Positions 33,736 to 46,731 of a stretch of 64,000 nt of DNA are shown here, piece after piece (the stretch's first letter is position 1; every line of letters begins with the position of its first letter). The notes beneath the pieces were generated by a model, which was not told where the DNA came from, made no database searches, and saw only the letters and a program-made list of their open reading frames with translations. The stretch spans positions 134,469,747-134,533,746 of the forward strand of contig OY720636.1 in assembly GCA_963169105.1 (NCBI GenBank), read 5' to 3'. This stretch comes from Ceriagrion tenellum. Its lineage: Eukaryota; Arthropoda; Insecta; Odonata; Coenagrionidae. The translations under genes were made by a program, and so were the position numbers.

Positions 33736-36700
33736 GATACATTATATCTCTGTCCCTGCATGCATAGCGTCTTGCAGATGACAATTTGTTTTGGTATTCC
33801 AACCAGCAAAGGTGACCTTCACCTAAAAGATGCCCATTGGAACTCCAGCAACATTGTCACCTCCAGGACCCAACGCATATGTTGAAAACCCAAAAATAAT
33901 AAAGAGAAGAACCTTTGTTCATATACATGCAAAAATCTGTAGTAGGTTATTGAGTTGTTTGTGGTCAAATGGTTTGAAATGGATTTATGATACAGACATT
34001 TTGACCATGGAAGAAAGTTTTTAATAAATTTTGGTTTCATATTGCAGCCAGACCTCATGAATATATGGCCGGATCAGAGGTATCTGTTACGCCCACTTCA
34101 TCCGTCGGGAAGCTCCCTAATAAGTCACGGCTATGGAGTCTGGGGAAATCATCAAAAGAGGCTCCTCACCATGAAGCCAAATACACAGAGGATGGTGAGT
34201 ACTTTTTTTTCCTTAGAACTTATCTCACCTGAATATTTGACTGTTTATGTAAATACAAGTCTTTTTGGAGTGGGAGATCTGTGTTCAGCGATCAAAGTAA
34301 CAACATGCATTGAAATTGGCTCTTGATTACAATATTTAGGCTTCTTTGTTATAATTCTTCTGCCATATCAATTAAAATGTATTTTGTGAACTTAACATCA
34401 CGAGAATATGAAAAGAAGGTACTGCAATTTCCATATAAAAATTTATTTTACGGGAAAGGAATAGGGAAGTGGTGACGGGGTGGGCCTCCCTTTCTTTGCA
34501 AGGTGCATAACTCTGGGGATAAAGTCACTCTGGTGGTTATGCGTCACCATATGTTTTGTGAAGGGTGAGGCATTTTTCCTAATTCAGAAGCTGTCTTCAT
34601 GTTCGCTAACCGTGATATTGAAAAGTAAATTCATCCGTCTGAGAGATATATTATAACATTCATTGCAGCAGACTTCATGAATTCTGCTTTTTTCTTGAGT
34701 CTTTATTCTGTCTTTTTTAACCCAAGTATGTTTCTCAGAGTGTTTCTATTGTAGAAAGCAGCACTGACTTCTCCTTTTGGAAGATATTGTAATTTCTTGA
34801 GAGAGATTCTACCAAGGAAGGATATCCTCCTCCTCTTTGGACAAGATTCTACCTCTTGTGTCCCACTTTTAATCACCTTCTGAGCCAATGCTGTCTGTTT
34901 CCATCTGTGCAGTGTATCAGTTAGAACTTCCAAGTATCCATCGCGGACAGGTATTTGGTTGTGAATGTGGAGGAGAGAATGTGAATTGTGGACAGGTAAT
35001 TGAATGTGGAGTAGTGAGTGAACGTGTAATGCATATTCAGAAGTTCAAATTAATATACTGCACTGATAGAAACATACAGCAGTATTTTGATGTTCCAATG
35101 AACTAATATTCATTTCCCATTAGCCATCCTCATTTTTGGCATGGCATTTGGAATTTTTAGGGGATGGATTTGTATGGACTGGTTCATAAGATTTTCATAT
35201 ATATTTTTGATATCTCGAAAACATAAAAAATAGTAATGTTTTAGCCCAAAACTGCTTATGGTTATGCTTCGAAAAAGTCACCTTCCTTCAAAGGTTTTGG
35301 GTCGTCAACCAAATGACTTACTCTTAATGCAGGTGTTGTCTTCTAGCATTTGTTTTTAATATAGGTTTATATTTATACCATTAGAACCCCTGAAACATCT
35401 GTTTGCTAGAGTTTAGCTTTAAGGCGAAGCGATTCGTACCCAAGGTTTCACAAATTATAGAAAGGATGTCATCAATCACTCACAATTTCATTGAAAAACT
35501 TCAGTTGAGGCATGAAATAAAAAATAAGTGATCCTTTGCCTAAGATTAATTAAGGAAATCATGCCGTTTTCATTATTACACTGGTAGTATTTTATTGCAT
35601 GGCGCTCCATTCTTAAATTGTAGTACAGTGTTCATTTGCGACTTAAGATTAAATGAACTCTGTTTGCAAAAAGTATTAATTTTCGCCATTATTTAATTTT
35701 TTCAGAGCTCCAGCAATGCGTAAAAAACATAAATCGGGATAATGAAGAGTACATTAGCCGAATGGCAAGGAATCATGAGGTTGATTTGAAAAACTTGCGA
35801 GGGGAATATGCAGAAAAGCTTCGCATATGTATAAAGTATGTAGTACAGCTGGAACAAAATGTGCTTCAACTGCAAGAGGAATGGATAAAATGCCAGACGT
35901 TACTTGGCATGGAGGTTAGTGACATTGAAGAAATGCCTTTCCTTGTACTCAAAGCAAAATTTTTTCTATAAAAAAGGCCTTTGTGATATTCTCAATCCAA
36001 TTATAAAGATAAATTTTGGCATAACTTGAGAGGAGATTAACAAGATTGAGCATTTATTAAGAAACAATTTCTATGATTCCACACATTAAAGCCACGTTAG
36101 ATTTCAATGCCTATGGCATCGATGTCATGGCACCCTGACCAAAAAATGTAGAAATCATTTTCGTTGGCAATAAAAGGAATCATAAAAAGAGTTTGATGAA
36201 TATGCCTATACCTAATCTTTCTATACTCTCTGATAGTGGAATCAGAATATCATTTTCTTTATGCTAACCCATATTTTTGAATTTTATTATTCTTTTATAC
36301 TCACCTTCATTAAACCTCAGTTTTAAGCTAAATTTTTGTCTGGATGGTAAAAAAAAAATATTGCCCCTTTATCTTAACAGAGTACCTTAATTCTTCAAAC
36401 ATTTCTCCTTTGATTGCCTAGCATTTTGGGACAAAGCTGGGAATTAAAATGGGAGAAAAATCATTCTCTTTAAACATGAAAATTTCAAAAAAGTAAGAAC
36501 CATCTGCCTTTAACTGCAACCGAAATCTGAATTCCTTGATATTATATAAATCCTCTAGCCGGTGAAGCTGCCAGTTTCTTTCTCCCCTGTAGATTTTTCC
36601 TGGCGTTAAAGTGGTTGAGAGGATACATTAGCTTAAGTATATCAGCACTCCCCATTGTATCATAGTATCTGGTTTGCAGACCACATCTTCATCATTATTA

Positions 36701-37370
36701 TCACAAAATTTTACCCATTTGCCATATTCTGAGAATAGAAATAGGCTAGAAAGTACAATATATGTTAATTTCTTGGCCAAAAAAGGAAGTCATCAAATTT
36801 TAATGATTGGCTTTTTACATAGAAATGCCCTCCTTTAATTGTTTTTAGTATATGTACCATCATGAAGTAGGGTATTTTCTTTATGGGGCTACCAATAAGT
36901 AGAGCTCAGTGATTTCTATTGACATCTTGTGAGCCTTTTGTATTAATGATCTTTATTAATTGACGCAGGAAAAAGAGGAAGTGGTTAAACTTGAAGTAGA
37001 AGGGACAGAGTCAAGGGTCTTGCCTTCGCCGCCTATATCAACAGCATCAGCCGTCAAAATAGACTCTCTGACAGCAATGACCTTGAACTTGGCAGCACCA
37101 TTTATGACCAGTCTACTTCAACCTCAACCATCTCCAGAGTCACAGCCGGCTCCTGAATCATTGCTCAACACCTGCAAAGACACCTGTGAAGGATCAAAGA
37201 CAACTGCGTCTCCCATGGAGACCACATCTGCTTCACTGCCAACTCCTCCCGCTCTGCTGATGAGCGAAGTGGATGGACCACAGCCACCTCCTCCTCCAGG
37301 CCCACCAATATTATTGAGCCTCATGACTTTATCTGACATGACTCATGACATTAAGGCTCATGTGGACTAA
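33736..37370 (+). CDS. Duplicated host gene, copy B: coiled-coil / Pro-rich tail protein (3' part)
   Basis: Exons are 33736-33880 (tentative), 34048-34194, 35706-35914 and 36969-37370, at a constant 32731-bp offset from copy A. Codon 34125-34127 is TCA (Ser), so the frame is open through to the TAA after KAHVD. One replacement relative to A and C (His for Arg, CAC for CGC) follows. The chosen frame of exon 34048 is supported by the phase-1 joins on both sides. The coiled coil (exon 35706) and Pro-rich tail (exon 36969) are identical to copy A. The 5' exons before 33736 are unresolved, so the full protein is unknown. This is the best candidate for a functional copy on the plus strand. Confidence 0.65.
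34703..34933 (-). CDS. Antisense intronic ORF, copy B
   Basis: Identical 76-codon frame to the one at 1972-2202, in the same intron. As in copy A its start region is replaced by a local GGACAGGTA repeat relative to copy C. Confidence 0.28.
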   Translation of the reverse strand: MEVLTDTLHRWKQTALAQKVIKSGTQEVESCPKRRRISFLGRISLKKLQYLPKGEVSAAFYNRNTLRNILGLKKTE

Positions 37371-37452
37371 TAATGTTTGATTCTTAATTCTATATGTTAT
37401 TTATTGATTTTTTCCCCTTCATTGGATATTCGATTTTCTTGAATGAAAATTA

Positions 37453-37458
37453 AATAAA
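37453..37458 (+). terminator. Poly(A) signal of gene copy B
   Basis: AATAAA 83 bases after the stop codon, same context as in copy A. Confidence 0.55.
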
Positions 37459-37920
37459 ATGAATTTGAAAAGCAATAGCTATTCTGTATGTTACATTGTT
37501 TTTGTATTTTCCGTCACCTTCTGTAATTAGGGGAACAAACGTTAAGGGTGAGCTGTGGGTAATTCATGAAAAGACTCTATTTGGAACAACTAATGCCACC
37601 ACTTCTATGAAGCATAGTAACGATAAAATGAGGTTTGGAAATTGGAGCCGGTAAGAAAACCATATGACGAGGCTAAACTCCTGTGGCGACATTTGAACAA
37701 TCGCACCGAGAGAAATTTCGTCATTATTACTTACTTCCGACGATATTCACCTTGCTCTGTCAGTTCGAGCCATTGTCACATATGCACGCATATAGGTCGA
37801 CTTGGAGACTTAAGACTTCAAATTCCTCATGGCAGGCATTGAAAGGGGTCAACTGGGGATAAAGGAAAGAGACAAACAAACAGATTCTAGAAAACTATTC
37901 TCCCCGAAGCCATTTCTCGT

Positions 37921-40054
37921 GCTATTTACTTCGCCTCGCACGATGTACGGATGTCACTTGTTCATGTATGATAATAAAAATGTATGATAAACGTAAGGTA
38001 GGTGTGAGAATTAATGGGGTTCTGAGAGATTGGTTTGCAATGAAACAGGGCGTAAAGCGAGAATGCGTAATATCACTATGGCTGTTTAATGTATTAATGG
38101 ATAAATGTGTTAGAGATGCATTTAATGAAAGTACAGTGTTGTAATTAGAATAGTAAACGTGCGAGTTATAGTACATGCGGATGATATGACTAAATTAAAA
38201 GTATAATTTAAGGAGAATAACTGTATGATGATGGAGAATGTTGAATTAATTAAACAAGTATATTATTTTGTGCAATTAGGTAAGATGTTGTTTACCGGTG
38301 TGTCAGTACACTGGATATACCTCCTAGTGGTGGGTCGCGGGCAATAGTATGCTGGCTCTCAAGGTAGTCCTTTCAGAAGGGATCCTAGCTTGAGCAGAAT
38401 AGAGCCTAGGGTATTACTATGTTTTGGTTGCTTTTGTGGCATAGTGGCGAATATGTGCCAAAACTGACCGGTAGAGCGCTGTAACCGTTAGCATGGAAAG
38501 CTGCATGTGGTGAGGGTACTGCTGTAACCTTACATTCTCTATTACAACTTACCGCTAAATGTCAAAATGTTGCCTAAGACAGCTGAAGCCACGATGGGCG
38601 GTGGAAACTGAATAAGGTTGGCCCATCAAGATACGGTCTGGAAAAGAAATGGACTCTCGGTACTTGGAATGTGAGAAGAGTGTATGGAAAGGAGCATGAG
38701 TTGCTGATCAAAATGTAAGTGAGACGAATGGATGTTTTTTGTGTATGTGAAACTAAGCGTAAGGGGCAGGATGCTGTTCCCAAAGATGGTGGTAGTCTGG
38801 CAAGATTTGAAGATAATGTGTATGGCAGTCAAGGTGTAGGACTCATTCTTAATGAGAGAGCTAAGTTTCTAGTAAGGAAATACGAGTTAGTATCCCCTGG
38901 GTTTGCGTGAAAGTAGGTATAAGGAGAGTTGTGATTGTGGCGTGCTATGCACCAGTGGATGGAGAGAGTGACCGTGTGAAAGATGAGTTTTGGGAAAAAC
39001 TGGGAGAGGTTTTGAATGAATTTGATCCTGGTGAGAGAATAATTTTAATAGGTGACATGAATGGGTGGGTTGGTGTGAGGCGAGATGCATCTGAGAGAGT
39101 GGTTGAGCCTTTTGGTGACCCCGGAGCGAATGATAAAGGTGAGTGTGTGCTTAGAAAAAGGATTGTTTGTGTCGAATACATGGTTCAGACATAAGAGAAT
39201 ACATATGTATACTTGGAAAAGGAGTGTTTGTAAAAGCATGATTGATTTTATTGTGTATGATGAGAGATTGAGAGAGATAGTTTGGGACACGCGAGTGATG
39301 AGGGGTGCTGAATGTGGAACAGACCACTATTTGTTACTCTCCAAAGTGAATCTGGGGAAAAAGTGTGTACCAAGGAAGAATGTTGCGCGTTAACAGTTGA
39401 GAGCAGGAAGGGTTGTTAGACAGCGAGGTAAGATGCGGTATAGTTGCATGCTTGAGGATACTCTATCATTGAAGCAGAGAGAATGGGATGAGCATACCAG
39501 AAACGAGAATGTGAATGATGCGTGGGAGTGTTTAAAAGGAGTGATTGTGGAATGTGCTGAAAGTGTATGTGGAATAGGAGTGGTAGGAAGAACGAAAGGT
39601 GATGGTTGGTGGAATGAAGAAGTGAAAATTGCAGTCAGAGAAAAGAAAGAGGCGTACAAGGCTATGCTGCCAAATCATAGGAAGAGCGTACTAAGGCATG
39701 TGAGATTTACAGAAAGAAAAAGAAGGAATGCATAATCGTTGTGAAAGAGAGCAAAGAATGAATGTGTGTGGATGAAGCTAACAAAATGCAGAGTGATTTT
39801 GAAGGTAATAAAAAGCTGTTTTGGAAGTGAGTATAAAAGGCTAAGCCTGGTGAAGGTAGGGGAATTAATGCGGTAAAGTACAAAATTGGAGAGATGTAGT
39901 GGGAAGAGAGCAATATCAGGGACAGGGGATATTAGGAGTTTTAAAAACAGTAGGGCGTGTATGAAACAGTGTGTGGGGTACATGAGGCAATAGAGGTTTG
40001 CAAGGAGAGGTCAGAATGGAGGAAATTACTGACGCAGAGTTAGGTGTACAATTA
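37921..40054 (+). mobile_element. Decayed RTE-like retrotransposon, copy B
   Basis: Same scrambled pieces and the same breaks as 5190-7323, with a few substitutions (for example GDMNGWVG preceded by ILI rather than ILV). It was copied as part of the A/B duplication rather than by independent insertion. Confidence 0.65.
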
Positions 40055-40062
40055 CGTATGAA

Positions 40063-41603
40063 CATGGGCGTAGCTAGGGGGGTCCCTGGGGGGGCCCGGC
40101 CCCCCCCAGAAGGCTCGTGGCCCCCCCCAGAAAAATTTGACAAATCTAAATTGTGGTGGCCACGCTTCACACAGCGCTGGCAACCGCGCGCCTGCGGCCG
40201 AGCCACAGCACGGCGGTGCGGTCCCTTTGGTTCTATATTTTGGCCGAAGGTAAGCTACAATTTACACTGAAGCAGCCGGGGCAGCACTGCGAAGTTTGAA
40301 AATGTGCGCCGCGGACAGGCACTGCTGCTTTGTTCGTCTGCTTCGTCTGGCTCCAGCGGTGTAGCTGAGGTGCTCGGCACTCGTTTCAGAAGAGTTACTA
40401 TATTACCCTACGTAGGACCTCTAGTCTCTGCACGGCAGCGCGCTTGCCTGGCTGTTTCTTCCCCCCTCCCTTGCCACCTCACCTCACCATTCCACCCGCC
40501 GCGCCGGCTTGCCCGCCTCAACAAGCATCGACAGGATTGTTGTTGGTTTACATTGACAGACAAGCCGCGCGTCGTACGTCGCGCTGTGCTGGAGTGCTGG
40601 CGCCAGTTGGCCAGTTTTTCTTCAACCACTGTGGTGAGTGTGGTGTTAAAAGTGTGGTTCCCGCGGCGCTCCCAGTGACAGCAAACCGGTGCATCTTGCG
40701 GATTACGTGATAACGCGCGGAGTGAAAAGGTAAGTTTCCAAATGAAATGACGCCGGTGTCTTGTGACAGGGAATCGGGATGACGTGAGGGTTTCATCCTG
40801 CAGATAAGGTTCTTTATTTCTCTCGATGCAATTTAGTCAAGTCACAAAACACCAACTATGATATATGATGCTGCCGTTGCTAATTGCCTCCTGTTTTCAC
40901 TTGCAGACTGAGCAAACATCGCGCCTCGACGGCGCCGTAATCATTTTTCTTAAGATAAAAACGTTGTAACTCCCTTCACGATTGAGATAACGATATTATT
41001 TAAGCACTAAAAACAACTTTATACTTTTATTAACATTTCATTTGCAGCATTAATGGACCTACAATGTAAAATACGTAAGTTAGCAGGCGGCTACTTTTTA
41101 CCTTGCAAAAATTCAATTTTTTGTCCTTAAGATATTTACATCAGTATAACAACATTTTAGCTCAATTAACCACAAAAAACATGAGCACTGTTACGAAGAA
41201 AATGGTATGAGGAACCTTTATGTAAAAGTTTTAATCCAGCACGAGGAACGGTTTGCCGACAATCGAGTGAAAAGAACCGCGTTTGTAGGGGAAGTTTATG
41301 GAAATATTTTTTATAAACTTTATCGAAAAACTATTGACACCATTAAATGAAACGTCTCTTTATGCATTATGGCACATTTTTATTCAGTGCATAGTGCAAT
41401 ATTAATTTTTATGCTGCATTTGATAACAGCGCACGCCCGCCCTTATGGAGATTAACATGGGAAACGAATCTGCATAAGAGTCCATACTGTCAACTAAATG
41501 TGGAAAGAACTATAGTGTTGTGCAGTTGATTATGTTTCGCGCAATCTTGTGATTTTTCCCTTCTATTTTGTTTTTCTTTAGGTGCAAGATGAAGAAAGTT
41601 TCA
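40063..41603 (+). mobile_element. hAT transposon, copy B, cut by assembly gap
   Basis: Matches 7332-8872: same left end CATGGGCGTAGCTAGG, GC-rich leader, GTAAGT donor and CTTTAG acceptor. The transposase starts at 41589 (MKKVS) and runs into N after five codons. The rest of this copy is not in the sequence. Confidence 0.85.
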
Positions 41604-41803
41604 NNNNNNNNNNNNNNNNNNNNNNNNNNNNNNNNNNNNNNNNNNNNNNNNNNNNNNNNNNNNNNNNNNNNNNNNNNNNNNNNNNNNNNNNNNNNNNNNN
41701 NNNNNNNNNNNNNNNNNNNNNNNNNNNNNNNNNNNNNNNNNNNNNNNNNNNNNNNNNNNNNNNNNNNNNNNNNNNNNNNNNNNNNNNNNNNNNNNNNNNN
41801 NNN
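41604..41803. other. Assembly gap, 200 N
   Basis: Exactly 200 N, so the size is probably nominal. It lies at the point where direct copy B meets inverted copy C, a typical place for an unresolved palindrome. The true interval may hold the rest of the hAT element of B and the downstream flank of C. Confidence 0.98.
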
Positions 41804-44800
41804 CCACATGAGCCTTAATGTCATGAGTCATGTCAGATAAAGTCATGAGGCTCAATAATATTGGTGGGCCTGGAGGAGGAGGTGGCTGTGGTCCATCCAC
41901 TTCGCTCATCAGCAGAGCGGGAGGAGTTGGCAGTGAAGCAGATGTGGTCTCCATGGGAGACGCAGTTGTCTTTGATCCTTCACAGGTGTCTTTGCAGGTG
42001 TTGAGCAATGATTCAGGAGCCGGCTGTGACTCTGGAGATGGTTGAGGTTGAAGTAGACTGGTCATAAATGGTGCTGCCAAGTTCAAGGTCATTGCTGTCA
42101 GAGAGTCTATTTTGACGGCTGATGCTGTTGATATAGGCGGCGAAGGCAAGACCCTTGACTCTGTCCCTTCTACTTCAAGTTTAACCACTTCCTCTTTTTC
42201 CTGCGTCAATTAATAAAGATCATTAATACAAAAGGCTCACAAGATGTCAATAGAAATCACTGAGCTCTACTTATTGGTAGCCCCATAAAGAAAATACCCT
42301 ACTTCATGATGGTACATATACTAAAAACAATTAAAGGAGGGCATTTCTATGTAAAAAGCCAATCATTAAAATTTGATGACTTCCTTTTTTGGCCAAGAAA
42401 TTAACATATATTGTACTTTCTAGCCTATTTCTATTCTCAGAATATGGCAAATGGGTAAAATTTTGTGATAATAATAATGAAGATGTGGTCTGCAAACCAG
42501 ATACTATGATACAATGGGGAGTGCTGATATACTTAAGCTAATGTATCCTCTCAACCACTTTAACGCCAGGAAAAATCTACAGGGGAGAAAGAAACTGGCA
42601 GCTTCACTGGCTAGAGGATTTATATAATATCAAGGAAGTCAGATTTCGGTTGCAGTTAAAGGCAGATGGTTCTTACTTTTTTGAAATTTTCATGTTTAAA
42701 GAAAATGATTTTTCTCCCATTTTAATTCCCAGCTTTGTCCCAAAATGCTAGGCAATCAAAGGAGAAATGTTTGAAGAATTAAGGTACTCTGTTAAGATAA
42801 AGGGGCAATATTTTTTTTTTACCATCCAGACAAAAATTTTGCTTAAAACTGAGGTTTAATGAAGGTGAGTATAAAAGAATAATAAAATTCAAAAATATGG
42901 GTTAGCATAAAGAAAATGATATTCTGATTCCACTATCAGAGTGTATAGAAAGATTAGGTATAGCCATATTCATCAAACTCTTTGTATGATTCCTTTTATT
43001 GCCAACGAAAATGATTTCTACATTTTTTGGTCAGGGTGCCATGACATCGATGCCATAGGCATTGAAATGTAACGTGGCTTTAATGTGTGGAATCATAGAA
43101 ATTGTTTCTTAATAAATGCTCAATCTTGTTAATCTCCTCTCAAGTTATGCCAAAATTTATCTTTACAATTGGATTGAGAATATCACTTAGGCCTTCTTTA
43201 TAGAAAAAATTTTGCTTTGAGTACAAGGAAAGGCATTTCTTCAATGTCACTAACCTCCATGCCAAGTAACGTCTGGCATTTTATCCATTCCTCTTGCAGT
43301 TGAAGCACATTTTGTTCCAGCTGTACTACATACTTTATACATATGCGAAGCTTTTCTGCATATTCCCCTCGCAAGTTTTTCAAATCAACCTCATGATTCC
43401 TTGCCATTCGGCTAATGTACTCTTCATTATCACGATTTATGTTTTTTACGCATTGCTGGAGCTCTGAAAAAATTAAATAATGGCGAAAATTAATACTTTT
43501 TGCAAACAGAGTTCATATAATCTGAAGTCGCAAATGAACACTCTACTACAAATTAAGAATGGAGCGCCATGCAATAATATACTACCAGTGTAATAATGAA
43601 AAGGGCATGATTTCCTTAATCAATCTTAGGCAAAGGATCACTTATTTTTTATTGCATGCCTCAACTGAAGTTTTTCAATGAAATTGTGAGTGATTGATGA
43701 CATCCTTTCTATAATTTGTGAAACCTTGGGTACAAATCGCTTCGTCTTAAAGCTAAACTCTAGCAAACAGATGTTTCAGGGATTCTAATGGTATAAATAT
43801 AAACCTATATTAAAAACACATGCTAGAAGACAACACCTGCATTAAGAGTAAGTCATTTGGTTGAAGACCCAAAACCTTTGAAGGAAGGTGACTTTTTCGA
43901 AGCATAACCATAAGCAGTTTTGGGCTAAAACATTACTATATTTTATGTTTTCGAGATATCAAAAATATATAGGAAAATCTTATGAACCAGTCCACACAAA
44001 TCCATCCCCTAAAAATTCCAAATGCCATGCCAAAAATGAGGATGGCTAATGGGAAATGAATATTAGTTCATTGGAACATCAAAATACTGCTATATGTTTC
44101 TATCAGTGCAGTGTATTAATTTGAACTTCTGAATATGCATTACACGTTCACTCACTACACCACATTCAATTAAAATGTAAGCCTTCCACTCCATGATACA
44201 CAGACTGTGAACCATTCCCATGTCTAATGAGAACAAAATGAAGGAGCTCGGCGCAATCAACCAAATACCTGTCCGCGACGGACACTTGGAAGTTCTAACT
44301 GATAAACTGCACAGATGGAAACAGACAGCATTGGCTCAGACGGTGATTAAAAGTGGGACAAAAGAGGTAGAATCTTGTCCAAAGAGGAGGAGGATATCCT
44401 TCCTTGGTAGAATCTCTCTCAAGAAATTACAATATCTTCCAAAAGGAGAAGTCAGTGCTGCTTTCTACAATAGAAACACTCTGAGAAACATACTTGGGAT
44501 AAAAAAGACAGAATAAAGACTCAAGAAAAAAGCAGAATTCATGAAGTCTGCTGCAATGAATGTAATAATATATCTCTCAGACGGATGAATTTACTTTTCA
44601 ATATCACGGTTAGCGAACATGAAGACAGCTTCTGAATTAGGAAAAATGCCTCACCCTTCACAAAACATATGGTGACGCATAACCACCAGAGTGACTTTAT
44701 CCCCAGAGTTATGCACCTTGCAAAGAAAGGGAGGCCCACCCCGTCACCACTTCCCTATTCCTTTCCCGTAAAATAAATTTTTATATGGAAATTGCAGTAC

Positions 44801-45483
44801 CTTCTTTTCATATTCTCGTGATGTTAAGTTCACAAAATACATTTTAATTGATAGGGCAGAAGAAATATAACAAAGAAGCCTAAATATTGTAATCAAGAGC
44901 CAATTTCAACGCATGTTGTTACTTTGATCGCTGAACACAGATCTCCCACTCCAAAAAGAATTGTATTTACATAAACAGTCAAATATTCAGATGAGATAAG
45001 TTCTAAGGAATAAAAAGTACTCACCATCCTCTGTGTATTTGGCTTCATGGCGAGGAGCCTCTTTTGATGATTTCCCGAGACTCCATAGCCGTGACTTATT
45101 AGGGAGCTTCCCGACGGATGAAGTGGGCGTAACAGATACCTCTGATCCGGCCATATATTCATGAGGTCTGGCTGCAATATGAAACCAAAATTTATTAAAA
45201 ACTTTCTTCCATGGTCAAAATGTCTGTATCATAAATCCATTTCAAACCATTTGACCACAAACAACTCAATAACCTACTACAGATTTTTGCATGTATATGA
45301 ACAAAGGTTCTTCTCTTTATTATTTTTGGGTTTTCAACATATGCGTTGGGTCCTGGAGGTGACAATGTTGCTGGAGTTCCAATGGGCATCTTTTAGGTGA
45401 AGGTCACCTTTGCTGGTTGGAATACCAAAACAAATTGTCATCTGCAAGACGCTATGCATGCAGGGACAGAGATATAATGTATC
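41804..45483 (-). CDS. Duplicated host gene, copy C (inverted): coiled-coil / Pro-rich tail protein
   Basis: Minus-strand exons are 45483-45339 (tentative), 45171-45025, 43463-43255 and 42200-41804; the final codon and stop fall in the gap. The frame is open throughout, with Ser at 45094-45092 where copy A has a stop. In exon 45171 the only visible base change against copy A within LWSLGKSS is CTG to CTC, silent in the chosen frame but an amino-acid change in the competing long frame. This supports the frame choice. The coiled-coil and tail exons encode the same protein as A and B, although introns carry indels. This suggests purifying selection or recent conversion. Confidence 0.65.
44220..44516 (+). 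CDS. Antisense intronic ORF, copy C (98 codons, longest form)
   Basis: An ATG at 44220 opens MSNENKMKELGAINQIPVRD and continues into the same basic stretch as in copies A and B (RWKQTALAQ, CPKRRRISFLGR), ending KKTE. Relative to A and B it has several Lys/Thr/Gln replacements but no stop or shift. AATAAA overlaps the TAA. Unknown function; small gene, exon or relic. Confidence 0.35.
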   Translation: MSNENKMKELGAINQIPVRDGHLEVLTDKLHRWKQTALAQTVIKSGTKEVESCPKRRRISFLGRISLKKLQYLPKGEVSAAFYNRNTLRNILGIKKTE

Positions 45484-45852
45484 CTGCAGTCAATTCAGTA
45501 GAGCCCTTATGCAAAATTGTATGCCGTATACATTGAGAATTTTAATTTTGCATAAAAGAACAAACACCATTACCAGCTGACTCTGCTGTTGAGGAAAATA
45601 TAAGCAAAGAGAGCAGGAGCCAGGTTCCATTGGGAGCCTCACATCCATAGTCCCAGTCGCAGTAGTCAGAAATGAAACCCCAATCATTGCATATCTCCAT
45701 GTTCAACTGTATAATTCATCAAATGGGGTTCACTAAAATTATACTTTTATTGCATGTTATGGAAAAAAGTGTCATATATATACACCATGTGCAGTGTACA
45801 TACACATTTTAAACAGAACCCCACAACTATGTGTTATATAATATAAACTTTG

Positions 45853-46486
45853 CTACATAATATCCTCAATGCTAGAACTTTCTAAACTATATCGCTTAAG
45901 TTCTATTTGAGATTTGTATACAAACAATGGGACACGTGGGCTGCACTCATTAGTCATTTTCCCGAGGCATGCAACACTTTTTACTCCATTAAATGCACTG
46001 TACAAATAAATGGTTGGCCGCATGCATGTTACGAGTGGGGCTGACATATAGTTGAGACTTGAGATTACCACAACTCATTTGGCTGAGAAAATGTTACTGT
46101 GTCCCACTGACTCGGGTACCAAGAGTTCCATCTGCCCAATTCCTCATGATAAGAGACACTTACATGGAGCATAGTGAATAATATCTGGCACCAATGATTG
46201 GGATTTTCCCACTGTAAGCTTCAAGCATGTAGTGATCAACAAGACAGTCTCCAAAATTCAATCTCCTCTGTTTTATCAACACTTGGCCTTAAAGAAGAAT
46301 AATTTAGGCCAAAGGCAAACAACAGAGCAAGGAATATCCAGCTAGAACTGGCATTTTGGTCTTTCACATGGATGGATATGTATGATGTAGAGGTAATCCT
46401 GCACCTCTCAAATTAGATGATGATCTGTGGTGATGCTTGTCTTGCCTAAGAAATAATTACTCAAACACATTAGAATGAAGATATGG
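45853..46486 (-). other. Upstream part of gene unit C
   Basis: Inverted counterpart of 1-650, with the same CCAT/GTAAGT donor-like site (minus strand, about 46163). Exon assignment is unresolved as in copy A. Confidence 0.3.
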
Positions 46487-46707
46487 TTTCAGACATTGTT
46501 CCTTGTTGTGACTTTAACAAATCTTCTACAACTGAATACACTTACCATTACCACATGTCTGTAGAAAAAATACATCAACCGATGATTACAGGCTCATCTT
46601 TCTACCTTTCTGTATAAACATTTATATGTGTGTGTATGTACATTTATAGATGAAACTTACAGGGGGGTAAAAAGACGAGAGTAAAAAGAAAGTCTTACTG
46701 AAAAACG

Positions 46708-46731
46708 TTTCGGGTGTTAGCCCTTCCTCAG
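46708..46731 (-). ncRNA. Hammerhead-like motif, inverted copy
   Basis: Reverse complement of 32488-32511: CTGAGGA, GGG/CCC stem, GAAA, then ACGT. Conserved between X and X'. Confidence 0.45.
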
